The notes under the pieces were generated by a model. That model did no database searches, was not told the origin of the DNA, and worked only from the letters and a program-made list of their open reading frames with translations. The position numbers were made by a program, and so were the translations under genes. Shown piece after piece: positions 1 to 8,294 of a DNA stretch of 64,000 nucleotides. Source of the stretch: an uncultured Selenomonadales bacterium (GTDB lineage Bacteria; Bacillota; Negativicutes; Selenomonadales; Selenomonadaceae); the NCBI GenBank assembly GCA_937877565.1, contig CALFJB010000035.1, positions 62,001 to 126,000 on the forward strand, written 5' to 3'. Position 1 is the stretch's first letter. Every line of letters begins with the position of its first letter.

Positions 1-208
1 TTTTAAATAAATCCTGTACGGTTTTTGCGTTTCTAATATCATTCGGTTGAATCGAAATATCAGGAAATTGTACTGTACAAAACGAGAAAAAAGAAACCAT
101 ACTGACAGAATCCCATTCTTCAACGTCTTTCAATTCTGTATCCAAAGTAAGCTCCTTTTCCGTGTCAATTATTTCAGTCAATTTTTTGATAAAATCTTTT
201 TCGTTCAA
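1..208 (-). CDS. Acyl carrier protein (3' part beyond window edge)
   Basis: The reading frame starts at a TTG (208-206) eight bases behind a GGAGG (217-221) and runs off the left edge, so only about 69 residues are seen. The segment EEWDSVSMV near residue 32 fits the 4'-phosphopantetheine attachment motif (D-S-hydrophobic) of acyl carrier proteins, and the acidic helical N-terminus and later DIRNAKTVQDL agree with helices III-IV of that fold. It follows a NeuD-like acyltransferase and a KASIII-like synthase on the same strand, so it is probably a dedicated carrier for an acyl group that modifies a sugar or lipid rather than the housekeeping AcpP. The missing C-terminus prevents a closer call. 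Confidence 0.75.
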   Translation of the reverse strand, partial: MNEKDFIKKLTEIIDTEKELTLDTELKDVEEWDSVSMVSFFSFCTVQFPDISIQPNDIRNAKTVQDLFK

Positions 209-220
209 AATTATAACCTC

Positions 221-862
221 CTAAAATTCAATCGCAGGATTTCCAACAACCGTTGTATTTGCTCTGACTCTTTTTAAAACAACGCTGCCCATTCCAATTT
301 TTGCGCCGTATTCAACTTTTACTTTTGGAATAATTGAAACGTGACTGCCAATAAAAACATTTTCGCCAATTTGCGTACCGCCCGCAATATCAACGTTAGA
401 CATTATGCAGGTGTGGTTGCCAACTTTGACATCGTGTCCCAAATGACTTGCAGTATTTATAACTACAAAATCGCCAATTTCTGAATGATCGCTAAGCGTA
501 CTTTGAAAGCCGACAATTACGCCGCGTCCAAATTTCATAGTTGGAAGAATAATTATACCTTTGCCAATAATGTTTACAAAATCTGCGCCGCGCTCCAACA
601 TTTTTTCAATCAGCTTTTTTCTTACCTGCGGTGCGCCAATCGCACAAGTAAAAACGTCGTCTTCGCAAATTTCGTAGTTATTGACATCGCCAAGCACGGG
701 AACATTTGGCGGAAGTTTTTCATATTCGGCGGCGTCAAGTTTTATATCGCCGTCAAGAAATCCCTTAATTTTCCATTCGGTGTTAAATTCGTTGCAAGTT
801 TGCGCGTACCAATAAATTTCACGGGCAAAGCCGCCAACGCCTATGATTATTAAATTTTTCAA
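221..862 (-). CDS. NeuD/PglD-family sugar O-/N-acyltransferase
   Basis: 213 residues, the usual length of the family. Residues 4-15 (IIIGVGGFAREI) form the N-terminal nucleotide-sugar-binding Rossmann-like strand and loop; from about residue 95 the sequence is a run of imperfect hexapeptides ([LIV]-G-x4, such as IGDFVV, VGNHTC, IGENVF) expected of a left-handed beta-helix acetyltransferase. Members transfer acetyl from acetyl-CoA (sometimes acyl from ACP) to surface sugars. It starts at TTG behind GAAGGAGG, and its stop abuts the Shine-Dalgarno of the downstream acyl carrier protein gene, so they are co-transcribed and probably coupled. Substrate unknown. Confidence 0.85.
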   Translation of the reverse strand: MKNLIIIGVGGFAREIYWYAQTCNEFNTEWKIKGFLDGDIKLDAAEYEKLPPNVPVLGDVNNYEICEDDVFTCAIGAPQVRKKLIEKMLERGADFVNIIGKGIIILPTMKFGRGVIVGFQSTLSDHSEIGDFVVINTASHLGHDVKVGNHTCIMSNVDIAGGTQIGENVFIGSHVSIIPKVKVEYGAKIGMGSVVLKRVRANTTVVGNPAIEF

Positions 863-883
863 GTTTGTACCTCCTTCAGAATT

Positions 884-1939
884 TTAAATTTGAACCGGCG
901 CAAAAATTTTTGTTTGGCTTAAATCAATGACGCCCGACGCACAAGTTAAACCTGTACCGAATCCCGAAATTAAAACTTTTTTAAACGCGGGATTTATTCC
1001 GGCGTAAAGCGTAGAGAGCATAAGCGGTATTGAAGTGCCGGTGGTGTTACCTGTTTTGTCTGCGCCGAACGGGACTTTTTCGGCATTTACTTTTAATTTT
1101 TTTGCCAAATATTTTGAAACAACTTTATTGACTTGATGCAACGCAAAAAGATTTATTTCTGACGGCGTCAAATTTAGCATTTCCAAATTTTCCAAAATTA
1201 CACGCGGAACATTTTTAAAAATGAAATTCATAACCTCCATACCGTCCATAAAAAGATTTTCCGCCGTCCTGCCGTTGCCGTTTTCGTCAAGTTGCAAAAC
1301 GTCCGTCACGCCTTCTTTGTGCGGAAATCTGAAACTGCCCGCCGGTATAATTAAATGTTTTGCATTTTCGCCGTTAGTGAAAAAATTAAACGCCGAATTT
1401 TGCGCGGAGTCCGTTGCAGATAAAATTGTTGCACTGCCCGCGTCGCCAAAAAGCATTCGCACCGCTTTATCTTGCGGATTAACACGACTTGTTGGAATAT
1501 CGCCGACGCACAGCAAAACATTTTTGCAGTAGCCGCTTTCAATCAACAACGATGCTTGAAAAATCCCGTAAACATAGCCCGCGCAACCGTAATTTATATC
1601 CATTGAAATTACGCGGTTGGGAAGTTTCAAACGACTTTGCATAATTGCGGAAGTGTGCGGCACGATATAATCAGGCGATTCAGTAACAAAAATTATTGCG
1701 TCGATAATTTCCGGCGTTATTTCAGTTTCGCTGAAAATTCTCTGCGCGGCGGCAACGCAATAATCCGATGAAATTTTTTCCGGTGGCGATACGTGTACTT
1801 CGGTTATTCCCGTATTACTGATAATTTTTTTTACGGTATCTTCGCCAAAACTTTCTGATAAAGTTTCAAGTTTCAAAGTCTCTTTCGGCAACGTGGCGGC
1901 GATTGCCCTAATTGATACTTTGTTAAAAATTTTTTCCAT
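884..1939 (-). CDS. 3-oxoacyl-ACP synthase III (KASIII/FabH-like)
   Basis: 351 residues. The thiolase-fold catalytic triad is complete: Cys119 in YGCAGY, His268 in ALHQVN and Asn298 in TGNTTGTS. Enzymes of this type condense an acyl-CoA starter with malonyl-ACP. The N-terminal half is divergent from housekeeping FabH, and the gene sits with an NeuD-like acyltransferase and an acyl carrier protein 22 bp and further downstream, so a role in making a special acyl chain for a surface polysaccharide is more likely than general fatty acid initiation (inference). The ATG at 1939 has only a weak AGAG upstream. Confidence 0.82.
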   Translation of the reverse strand: MEKIFNKVSIRAIAATLPKETLKLETLSESFGEDTVKKIISNTGITEVHVSPPEKISSDYCVAAAQRIFSETEITPEIIDAIIFVTESPDYIVPHTSAIMQSRLKLPNRVISMDINYGCAGYVYGIFQASLLIESGYCKNVLLCVGDIPTSRVNPQDKAVRMLFGDAGSATILSATDSAQNSAFNFFTNGENAKHLIIPAGSFRFPHKEGVTDVLQLDENGNGRTAENLFMDGMEVMNFIFKNVPRVILENLEMLNLTPSEINLFALHQVNKVVSKYLAKKLKVNAEKVPFGADKTGNTTGTSIPLMLSTLYAGINPAFKKVLISGFGTGLTCASGVIDLSQTKIFAPVQI

Positions 1940-1990
1940 AAAATCAACTCTAAATATAAATTTCTACGAATAATTTTTATTCAATTTAGC

Positions 1991-2017
1991 AAAAAAAAAT
2001 CCTGTCAACTCGACAGG
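1991..2017 (-). terminator. Rho-independent terminator after folE2
   Basis: On the minus strand CCTGTC (2017-2012), a 5-base loop and GACAGG (2006-2001) are followed by A and nine T. It lies about 80 bases past the folE2 stop; the space is filled by a degenerate copy of the folE2 3' end. Confidence 0.75.
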
Positions 2018-2040
2018 AAAATTTTCAATTTCTTAAAAAG

Positions 2041-2090
2041 TGATAAGCGAAGGCGTTGTAATTGTTAATCGACTCTAAAAAATTTTTTAA
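2041..2090 (-). repeat. Ghost copy of the folE2 3' end
   Basis: The stretch downstream of the folE2 stop is a degenerate copy of 2112-2160 inside the gene. Read on the minus strand the copy would encode ESINNYNAFAYHF, against ESIHNHNAFAFHQ in the gene. About 35 of 45 bases match. The gene itself is intact, so this is a leftover of a local duplication that replaced or displaced the original end. Confidence 0.7.
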
Positions 2091-2095
2091 AATTT

Positions 2096-2872
2096 TTATA
2101 CGTTCAAAATTAACTCCTGATGAAAAGCAAAGGCGTTGTGATTGTGAATCGACTCGAAATTTTCGCATTCAATTTCAAACGCCGAAATATTTTTAAGTTG
2201 CCGAATTGCCAAAACAACGTCGCGCAGAATATCTTCAACAAATTTTGGATTCTGATATGCAGTTTCAGTAACAAATTTTTCGTCTTCGCGTTTTAAAATG
2301 GGATAAATTTTACTGGAGCCTTGATTTTCAATCAGCGTTACAATTTCTGCAACGTCCAAATTTTCAACGTCAGTAAAATCAATTTTCACGCGGCAAATTG
2401 AGCGTTGATTATGTGCGCCGAAGTCAGAAATTTCCTTACTGCAGGGACAAAGCGAAGTAAACGGCACTGCCAAACTTAAACTAAAATTTTTGTTTGAATC
2501 AGCCGAAATTTCGCAGTCAATATCAAGCAAAGAAATTTTTTCAGAAACAGGCGCGGCGCGTTTTACAAAAATTTTGAACGCCATTTTAATTGCCGAAAAA
2601 TCAGTTTCAAGTTTTTCTGTAGCGTCAAGCAAAATTTTTTCAATGTCAGAAATTTTCAGCGGGGTTGCAGAAAAATCTGTCAGAATTTCAAGCAGGCGGC
2701 TCATGTGCGTACCGCGAATTGTTTCATTCAGCGAAACTGTAAAACGAATTTTCGCCAAAACTTGTTGAAATTCCCCGCCAATCCAAATTGAAAACGGCAA
2801 ATGTACATTTGTAACGCCCGTTTGTTGAATTTTTATTCCGCGTGTGTCTACTTGATTTTGTACGTCAATCAT
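2096..2872 (-). CDS. folE2: GTP cyclohydrolase FolE2 (type IB)
   Basis: Converts GTP to 7,8-dihydroneopterin triphosphate, first step of folate (and queuosine precursor) synthesis. The N-terminus MIDVQNQVDTRG, the motif LCPCSKEISDFGAHNQR with the metal-site cysteine, and EDILRD near the C-terminus are typical of the FolE2/COG1469 family; 258 residues is the normal length. Type IB enzymes use various divalent metals and are often kept for growth at low zinc. Ten base pairs separate it from the upstream MgtC-like gene, so the two are likely co-transcribed. Confidence 0.93.
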   Translation of the reverse strand: MIDVQNQVDTRGIKIQQTGVTNVHLPFSIWIGGEFQQVLAKIRFTVSLNETIRGTHMSRLLEILTDFSATPLKISDIEKILLDATEKLETDFSAIKMAFKIFVKRAAPVSEKISLLDIDCEISADSNKNFSLSLAVPFTSLCPCSKEISDFGAHNQRSICRVKIDFTDVENLDVAEIVTLIENQGSSKIYPILKREDEKFVTETAYQNPKFVEDILRDVVLAIRQLKNISAFEIECENFESIHNHNAFAFHQELILNV

Positions 2873-2881
2873 TGTGACTCC

Positions 2882-3547
2882 TTAATTAACATCGACGCTC
2901 AAAACGCCGTCAATTCTTTTTATTGCGTCAACCACGACGATACTTTTTAAACTTCGGTGGTTGTAAAGTTCATAATCTATAATTAAAATATCTGAATGTT
3001 CCTCGTCCGCGTGAACTTTGACGCCGCGAACTTTTAACTGTAAATCGTCAATGCAGGAACTAATATGCATAAGTTGACCCGGCTTGTCATGAGTTTTTAT
3101 CGTAAGATATAAATTTTTTTCGTGCATAACCCATTCATCAATTCGGGACAAAGTACCAAGCGTTGAAAAAATCAACGCGGTTGTAAAAAGTGCGCCGGAA
3201 TAATAGCCCGCGCCGACCGCCAATCCAACGCCGGAAACCGCCCAAATACAAGCCGCAGTAGTTAAACCGGTGACAGTTAAGCCTTCCTTCATAATTGCGC
3301 CCGCGCCGAGAAAACCAATACCGCTTACAACTTGCGCCGCTAATCGCGCAGGGTCTGCGTTGGTTCTGCCTTCGACGTTAAAATATAAAGCCTCACTCAG
3401 TACCATAATCAAGCAGGAACCGAGACAAACTAGGACATTTGTACGCAAGCCCGCAGATTTTCGCCGACTTTGCCGTTCATATCCTATGACGCCGCCCAAA
3501 AAGCAGGACAGCGTTAATCTAAAAAATAATTCCCATTCTGAAATCAT
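2882..3547 (-). CDS. MgtC/SapB-family membrane protein
   Basis: About 221 residues. The N-terminal part has four or five membrane segments with the family hallmarks GGVIGYERQ (conserved Glu-Arg after the first segment), AGLRTNVLVCLGS and GIGFLGAGAIMKEG; the C-terminal ~75 residues form a soluble ACT-like domain. Function in the family is debated (adaptation to low magnesium, control of ATP synthase). I place the start at 3547 (ATG ATT TCA) because GGTGAT lies just upstream; an ATG at 3559 in frame is also possible. The upstream spacer carries a degenerate 7-bp repeat array. Confidence 0.85.
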   Translation of the reverse strand: MISEWELFFRLTLSCFLGGVIGYERQSRRKSAGLRTNVLVCLGSCLIMVLSEALYFNVEGRTNADPARLAAQVVSGIGFLGAGAIMKEGLTVTGLTTAACIWAVSGVGLAVGAGYYSGALFTTALIFSTLGTLSRIDEWVMHEKNLYLTIKTHDKPGQLMHISSCIDDLQLKVRGVKVHADEEHSDILIIDYELYNHRSLKSIVVVDAIKRIDGVLSVDVN

Positions 3548-3560
3548 AACTATCACCATT

Positions 3561-3645
3561 TTAGGGATTAGGGACTAGGGAATAGGGATTAGTGAAAAAA
3601 TTTTTTCAATTTCCGATTCCTGTTTCCTGTAACCTGTTACCTAAT
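3561..3645. repeat. Degenerate heptad array (AGGGAYT)n
   Basis: 3562-3592 reads AGGGATT AGGGACT AGGGAAT AGGGATT, a strict 7-bp period. It is followed after a short AT spacer by CCTG/CCTA-rich sequence of opposite sense (3616-3642), so the locus could fold on itself. Similar arrays occur at 13570, 32226, 43645 and 44368. Confidence 0.75.
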
Positions 3646-3651
3646 AAAAAA

Positions 3652-4494
3652 TTATTGCGCTAAAATTGCTTTAAACATAGATAAAATTTCCTGCCCGTAA
3701 TATTTGCCGGGAACTGCCCAACGTCCATTTAAATCTTGCCAATCACCCAAAATTTGTGAACCATAAGCATTACGAACTAAATCATAGCGCGGATCAATAA
3801 TTGGAGTTAAAGGTCTGCGCGTGGAAGAATACGCCAATAAATGTTGAATGTGCGCACGAACGCCCATCTGTGGAGTTGCAAAAAATTCGCCTTTGACGCC
3901 GCCGCCGGTTGTACCTAAGCCGCAGTAATTATTTTGTTCAGGAATGACATCGCCGCCATATTTGAAAAAGCCTGTTTCTTTCAAAGCCTGTGCAAATGCA
4001 ACATCAGGGCGAATACCTTCCCGCGCTCCTTCTTCGTAGTAGTAAGCAACAATTTCTTCAGCTGATACCGCCAAATTCGGATAGGGATTGTGTTCCAACA
4101 AATACTTTACGCACTGTTCTTGCGTGGCAAGCGGCGTACCGCTAATTGACGTATCGTAAACTGAAACTGTTTGCGGTGTAGAAACTTCTTGCGAATAATC
4201 CGGCGAATACGCGGGATAACGTGCAGAATTAATTTCGGAAATTGGATCTAAAATTGTCTGTGGCGTAGTTTCCTGACTCAATATCGAATCAACTTTGGAA
4301 CTTTCTGAAACGTCCTTTGAATTTACGCGTTCAACTTTTTTAGTCTTTGCCTTTTTTGAATATTGTCTCGCCTCCGTTTTCGTAGTAGTTTTTTTGTCGT
4401 GAATGCGTTTGGCGTCCGCAGTCATTGGCAACGAAAATGCAAACGCGCCAAGTACAAACGCCGAAACTAAACTTTTTAAACGTTTATTCAACAT
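3652..4494 (-). CDS. Exported beta-N-acetylglucosaminidase (GH73-type)
   Basis: The C-terminal ~140 residues carry the glucosaminidase domain: the stretch YYYEEGAREGIRPDVAFAQA, then LKETGFF with the likely catalytic Glu, NNYCGLGTTGGG, and GVRAHIQHLLAY. Such enzymes cleave peptidoglycan glycan strands during cell separation or growth. A signal peptide follows the chosen ATG at 4494 (MLNKRLKSLVSAFVLGAFAF), which has GAGGTG a few bases upstream; two further in-frame ATGs at 4515 and 4506 lie before it. Between signal and enzyme is a Lys/Thr/Ser-rich linker of about 100 residues, probably a wall-contacting region. Single gene, divergent from the next one. Confidence 0.85.
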   Translation of the reverse strand: MLNKRLKSLVSAFVLGAFAFSLPMTADAKRIHDKKTTTKTEARQYSKKAKTKKVERVNSKDVSESSKVDSILSQETTPQTILDPISEINSARYPAYSPDYSQEVSTPQTVSVYDTSISGTPLATQEQCVKYLLEHNPYPNLAVSAEEIVAYYYEEGAREGIRPDVAFAQALKETGFFKYGGDVIPEQNNYCGLGTTGGGVKGEFFATPQMGVRAHIQHLLAYSSTRRPLTPIIDPRYDLVRNAYGSQILGDWQDLNGRWAVPGKYYGQEILSMFKAILAQ

Positions 4495-4630
4495 CGAACA
4501 CCTCATTTTTTTCATAAAATTTTCAGTTTGTAGCTAGAGTATACACCATAAAAATTTTCAGTGCAAGAATTACTTTAATTTATCTGAAAAAATTTTAATC
4601 AAAATTTAAAGACAAATTTTTTTTATTGAA

Positions 4631-4657
4631 GTATAATTGCGCCGTAAAGTTTGGAGG
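4631..4657 (+). promoter_or_regulatory. -10 box and ribosome binding site for the 4667 gene
   Basis: TATAAT at 4632-4637 lies 17 bases before a GGAGG (4653-4657) which is nine bases before the ATG at 4667. No good -35 is seen. The leader would be very short. Confidence 0.45.
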
Positions 4658-4666
4658 CGAATTGTT

Positions 4667-5308
4667 ATGAACATAAAAAAGAAAATTTTAGCCGGAATTT
4701 TAAGCGGCGCATTAATTTTAGGCGGAGGATTTGCGGTTAATTATGTACAAGCTAACGAGCCGCCCGCACCTGAACAACAAGAATTTAAAGGCAGACCTCA
4801 CCGCCCCGAAATGACGGAAGAACAAATTAATCAATACGCCAAAGACCTTGCCGAATATTACGGCTTGAATCAGTCAGAAATTGCAACGGCGTTAAAAAAT
4901 CACGTACATTTTGAAGACATCAGACAGGCGGCGACGCTTGCGAAAATCAGCAATAAATCTTTTTCAGAAGTTTTGGCAATGAAAGTTGATTGGCGACAAG
5001 TTGCCGAAAAACTCGGCGTAACTCGTGAACAGTATGAAGCCTTTATGAAAGATGAAATGCTTGCAGGGCTTGCTGAACATTCAAAGCTTGACAAAAAAAC
5101 CGTCGAAAGTCTTTTGAAGGAAAATTACAACCCACACGATATTAGCATTGCGGGACAAATTGCCAACGCGTCCGGCAAAAAGGTTAAAGACGTGCTTGCA
5201 AAACGCAACATTAACAACGATTGGGACAAAGTTGCAAAAGAATTTGGCGTAGATTTGAAAAAGATTATGCCGCAACCGCCCGAACGTCCTGAACATCAGC
5301 GCAGATAA
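4667..5308 (+). CDS. Exported hypothetical protein with two internal repeats
   Basis: 213 residues from the ATG at 4667, chosen for its GGAGG; an upstream in-frame ATG at 4637 lacks one and would spoil the signal peptide. Residues 1-30 are a typical signal peptide ending near YVQA. The mature part is charged and helical and contains two related units: SNKSFSEVLAMKVDWRQVAEKLGV and ASGKKVKDVLAKRNINNDWDKVAKEFGV (written here without their flanks), each a helix pair ending in a W-x2-VA-x2-[FL]GV motif. The C-terminus is Pro/Glu/Arg-rich. I do not recognise the family; a periplasmic binding or stress protein is possible. Confidence 0.75.
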   Translation: MNIKKKILAGILSGALILGGGFAVNYVQANEPPAPEQQEFKGRPHRPEMTEEQINQYAKDLAEYYGLNQSEIATALKNHVHFEDIRQAATLAKISNKSFSEVLAMKVDWRQVAEKLGVTREQYEAFMKDEMLAGLAEHSKLDKKTVESLLKENYNPHDISIAGQIANASGKKVKDVLAKRNINNDWDKVAKEFGVDLKKIMPQPPERPEHQRR

Positions 5309-5331
5309 AATTACTGCAAAATAAATTTTTG

Positions 5332-5361
5332 ACTCTTCGTCAAACGGCGGAGAGTTTTTTT
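5332..5361 (+). terminator. Strong intrinsic terminator
   Basis: Ten-pair stem (5332-5341 with 5346-5355, including G-T pairs), loop AAAC, followed by six T. Ends the gene at 4667-5308. Confidence 0.85.
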
Positions 5362-5412
5362 GTTGCAAAAATACCGCGCTTGTTGTAGGATTTACAAAAG
5401 GAGTTGTTTAAA

Positions 5413-5673
5413 ATGAAATTACAAGGAGCAGTAATAATCGAACAGGGCGTAACGTTCGCAATAGTCGTCGTCAAACAATCCGTAACAAATTACACGTCGA
5501 AAATAATCAGAATGAGGCAACAACTGCAGCCGTTTTTCCCGAATATGCCAATAATTTTGATGTCGCAGGATTCAAACGGTACGCCGCACTATTACGGCAG
5601 GCGGGATATTGTGGAATTTTTAAAAACAGTTAGGCTAGATCAAATTCCTTGGAAAGAATTTCATATTTATTGA
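5413..5673 (+). CDS. Conserved-looking 86-residue hypothetical protein
   Basis: Start ATG 5413 with AAAGGAG at 5397-5403. The protein is a small soluble alpha/beta type (GAVIIEQGVTFAIVVVK then a helix, then PIILMSQDSNGTPHYYGR). No family recognised. Its stop lies inside TTTATTGAGGT, which is repeated 290 bases later directly before rsmB; this suggests that the gene once ran straight into rsmB and that the repeat element now between them was inserted with a duplication of the junction. Confidence 0.6.
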   Translation: MKLQGAVIIEQGVTFAIVVVKQSVTNYTSKIIRMRQQLQPFFPNMPIILMSQDSNGTPHYYGRRDIVEFLKTVRLDQIPWKEFHIY

Positions 5674-5965
5674 GGTTGCAAGATTTTCAGCGATAAAAAA
5701 TTTTCGGAGAATTAGGCGATGTTGAATAATTTTTTGTAGCACATATCAAATTTAATTTTATATGTACTTTTCTTTTCCAGAGCAAAAAGAAAAGTACCAA
5801 AAGAAAGTGCTCTTTTAGACCGCGTATGATTCAATCCTTGAATCAACACGCGGCGGCGCGCGTCCTTGCGCGCCGGTTTTCCTCTTCGTTTAAGGTAAAG
5901 AAATTTCAAAGAATTGCTATTCAACACGACCATTACTTAGAAAAATTTTAAAATTTATTGAGGTG
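5674..5965. repeat. Palindromic repeat element A between duplicated flanks
   Basis: No gene is seen here. 5666-5699 copies the rsmB start region (TTTATTGAGGT, GCAAGATTTTC, ATAAAAA also at 5954-6001). Inside is a core (5761-5815) containing TACTTTTCTTTTCC and its inverse AAAGAAAAGTACC, shared in opposite orientation with 18616-18697. It is followed by a G+C-rich palindromic part (5818-5880: two nested inverted repeats, CGCGTATGATTCAA with TTGAATCAACACGCG, and GGCGCGC with GCGCGCC). The same plan (AT-rich core plus G+C-rich GACGCGCC hairpin) recurs at 18508-18697 and 21031-21323. Confidence 0.65.
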
Positions 5966-5970
5966 GTATT

Positions 5971-7260
5971 TTGGACAGAGCAAGATTTTCGGCAATAAAA
6001 ACTGTGTACGCCGTGCAAAGTGGCGGCGCGTATTCAAATATTGCGCTCGCGCAGATTTTAAGGCAAGAAAAATTATCAGATATTGACAGGCGATTTTGTA
6101 CAGAATTGGTTTACGGCACAATAAAAGTTGGCGCGTCGCTGGACTGGAAAATTTCAAAATATGTAAATCGCCCGCTTGAAAAAATCGACGCAAAAATTTT
6201 AGCCGTCCTGCGCGTTGGAATGTACCAAATTTTTTTCCTTGACAGAGTGCCAAATTCTGCGGCAGTGAATGAATCTGTAGAAATTGCGAAAAAGTTTTGC
6301 GGTATTGGTGCGTCAAAATTTGTGAATGGCGTTTTGCGTTCGGCAGTACGTGAGCCGCAAAAGTCAGATTTTCCAACTGATGAAAGCGTTGAAACTTTGG
6401 CGTTAAAAAGTTTTCATCCTGTTTGGCTTGTGAAATTGTTCGTTGAAGAATTTGGAATTGAAACGGCAAAAAAAATCTGCGCGATTGATAATATTGAGCC
6501 GCCGCTTTGTTTACGCGTAAATTTTCTAAAATCAAGCCGCGACGAAATTTTAAACGAATTAAAAAAATTTGGCGCAACCGCTGAACCTTCGCAAATTGTA
6601 CCTGAAGGAATTATTTGCAGAAGTCACGGCGCGTTGGATAGTTTCAAGCCGCTGAAATTTGGAATGTGTCAAGTACAAGATGAAAGTTCAATGCTTGCCG
6701 CACATTGGCTGAATCCTGCTGAAGGCGATTTTATAATTGACTGCTGCGCCGCGCCCGGCGGTAAAGCTACTCACATTGCGGAACTTATGAAAAATCACGG
6801 GCGAATTATTGCCGCTGACATTTACGAAACGAAATTGCAACATATCAAGGAAAATTCCAAACGTCTCGGAATTAAAATCATTGAGCCGGTACTTTTGGAC
6901 GCCCGCAAAATTGGCGACAAATACCCCAATCAAGCGGACAAAGTTTTAATTGACGCGCCCTGCTCCGGCTTAGGCGTAATTCGCAGAAAAGCTGATTTGC
7001 GCTGGAAAAAATCTTTTGATGAAATTTCCGAACTTCCACAACTCCAATCTGAAATTCTTGAAAGTGCCGCAAAAACCGTCAAAAAAGGCGGGACTCTAAT
7101 TTACAGCACGTGTACTATTATACGCCGTGAAAATGAAGAAATCGTGGAAAAATTTATTAAATTGAATAAAAATTTTAAAATTGTCGAAATGAAAACTTTT
7201 TTGCCGCACATTGACAATACTGACGGCTTTTTTATTTCAAAATTGATTCGTGAGGTGTAA
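5971..7260 (+). CDS. rsmB: 16S rRNA m5C967 methyltransferase RsmB
   Basis: 429 residues, normal for the family. Residues 1-135 are the NusB-like RNA-binding domain; the rest is the SAM-dependent methyltransferase with CCAAPGGKATH (SAM binding, near 250), the two catalytic cysteines Cys331 in APCSGLG and Cys381 in STCTI. The start is TTG at 5971 with GAGGTGG at 5960-5966. The stop is two bases before the rlmN start, and trmB and an ftsW-like gene follow on the same strand, a common Firmicute arrangement of RNA modification genes. Confidence 0.95.
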   Translation: MDRARFSAIKTVYAVQSGGAYSNIALAQILRQEKLSDIDRRFCTELVYGTIKVGASLDWKISKYVNRPLEKIDAKILAVLRVGMYQIFFLDRVPNSAAVNESVEIAKKFCGIGASKFVNGVLRSAVREPQKSDFPTDESVETLALKSFHPVWLVKLFVEEFGIETAKKICAIDNIEPPLCLRVNFLKSSRDEILNELKKFGATAEPSQIVPEGIICRSHGALDSFKPLKFGMCQVQDESSMLAAHWLNPAEGDFIIDCCAAPGGKATHIAELMKNHGRIIAADIYETKLQHIKENSKRLGIKIIEPVLLDARKIGDKYPNQADKVLIDAPCSGLGVIRRKADLRWKKSFDEISELPQLQSEILESAAKTVKKGGTLIYSTCTIIRRENEEIVEKFIKLNKNFKIVEMKTFLPHIDNTDGFFISKLIREV

Positions 7261-7262
7261 AT

Positions 7263-8294
7263 TTGAACAAGAAAAATTTATTCGGCTTGACGCTTACCGA
7301 ATTGGAAAACGAACTTTCAAACTTGCCGAAATTTCGCGCAAAACAAATAGCGGCGTGGATTTATCAGCGCGGCGCAAAAAATTTTGAGGATATGACTGAT
7401 CTTTCAAAAAATCTTCGCGCAGATTTAAATGAAAAATTTGAAATTCAAACGCCGCAACTTGTCAAAAAACTTGTTTCAAAAGACAGATTGACTACAAAAT
7501 TTTTGCTGAAGTTTAACGATGGCGCGGCAGTTGAGACGGTTTTAATGCGGCACGACTACGGCAACAGTGTTTGTATTTCTACGCAAGTTGGCTGCGCTAT
7601 GGGCTGTAAATTTTGCGCGTCAACTTTGAACGGTATGCAACGAAATTTGACGGCGGGCGAAATGCTCGGCGAAATTATTTTTGTTAATGATTTTTTGAAA
7701 ACCGAAAATCAAAAAGTTGATACGCTTGTGATAATGGGGACGGGCGAACCGCTGACAAATTTTGATAACCTGCTGAAAATGTTGAAACTTTTGCACGAAA
7801 ATTATACTTTGGGCATGAGCTACAGAAAAATTACAATTTCAACCTGCGGGATTGTCCCCGCCATTAAAAATTTAATCGCTGAAAAAATTCCAGTTACGCT
7901 GTCAATTTCACTTCACGCGCCAAATAATAAATTGCGCTCGGAAATTATGCCGATTAATTCTGCATTCCCGCTGAATGAAGTTTTAAAAGCCGGTGAACTT
8001 TACGCGCAGGAAACGGGGCGGCGCGTAACTTACGAATATATTTTAATTGGCGGCGTCAACGATACTGAAGAACACGCCCGCCAACTTGCAAAAATTTTGG
8101 ACGGGCAACTTTGCAACGTTAATCTTATTCCGATTAATCCTGTTGACGAAAGAAATTTTCAACGCCCGACTCACAACGCCATACAAAAATTTTTCCATTT
8201 CCTCAATTCGCACAATATCAACGCCACTATCAGAAAAGAATTTGGCGACGAAATTAACGCGGCTTGCGGACAATTACGAAACCAAAATTTATAA
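7263..8294 (+). CDS. rlmN: 23S rRNA A2503 / tRNA A37 C2-methyltransferase RlmN
   Basis: 343 residues. The radical SAM cluster motif CxxxCxxC is Cys111, Cys115, Cys118 (GCAMGCKFC), and the methyl-carrying Cys335 is in AACGQLR close to the C-terminus. MGTGEPL and SLHAPNN are also family motifs. It methylates C2 of adenosine in 23S rRNA and tRNA at the peptidyl transferase-related site. TTG start at 7263 with GAGGTG overlapping the end of rsmB, so translation is probably coupled. Confidence 0.96.
   Translation: MNKKNLFGLTLTELENELSNLPKFRAKQIAAWIYQRGAKNFEDMTDLSKNLRADLNEKFEIQTPQLVKKLVSKDRLTTKFLLKFNDGAAVETVLMRHDYGNSVCISTQVGCAMGCKFCASTLNGMQRNLTAGEMLGEIIFVNDFLKTENQKVDTLVIMGTGEPLTNFDNLLKMLKLLHENYTLGMSYRKITISTCGIVPAIKNLIAEKIPVTLSISLHAPNNKLRSEIMPINSAFPLNEVLKAGELYAQETGRRVTYEYILIGGVNDTEEHARQLAKILDGQLCNVNLIPINPVDERNFQRPTHNAIQKFFHFLNSHNINATIRKEFGDEINAACGQLRNQNL

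Noticed and set aside
47..277. 76-codon plus-strand frame at the left edge
   Set aside because: Antisense to the acyl carrier protein and the end of the NeuD-like gene.
3561..3600. Telomere-like TTAGGG repeats as a linear chromosome end
   Set aside because: They are internal, degenerate, 7 bp in period and occur at five loci between housekeeping genes.
5712..5933. 73-codon minus-strand open frame
   Set aside because: Created by the palindromic repeat element A.
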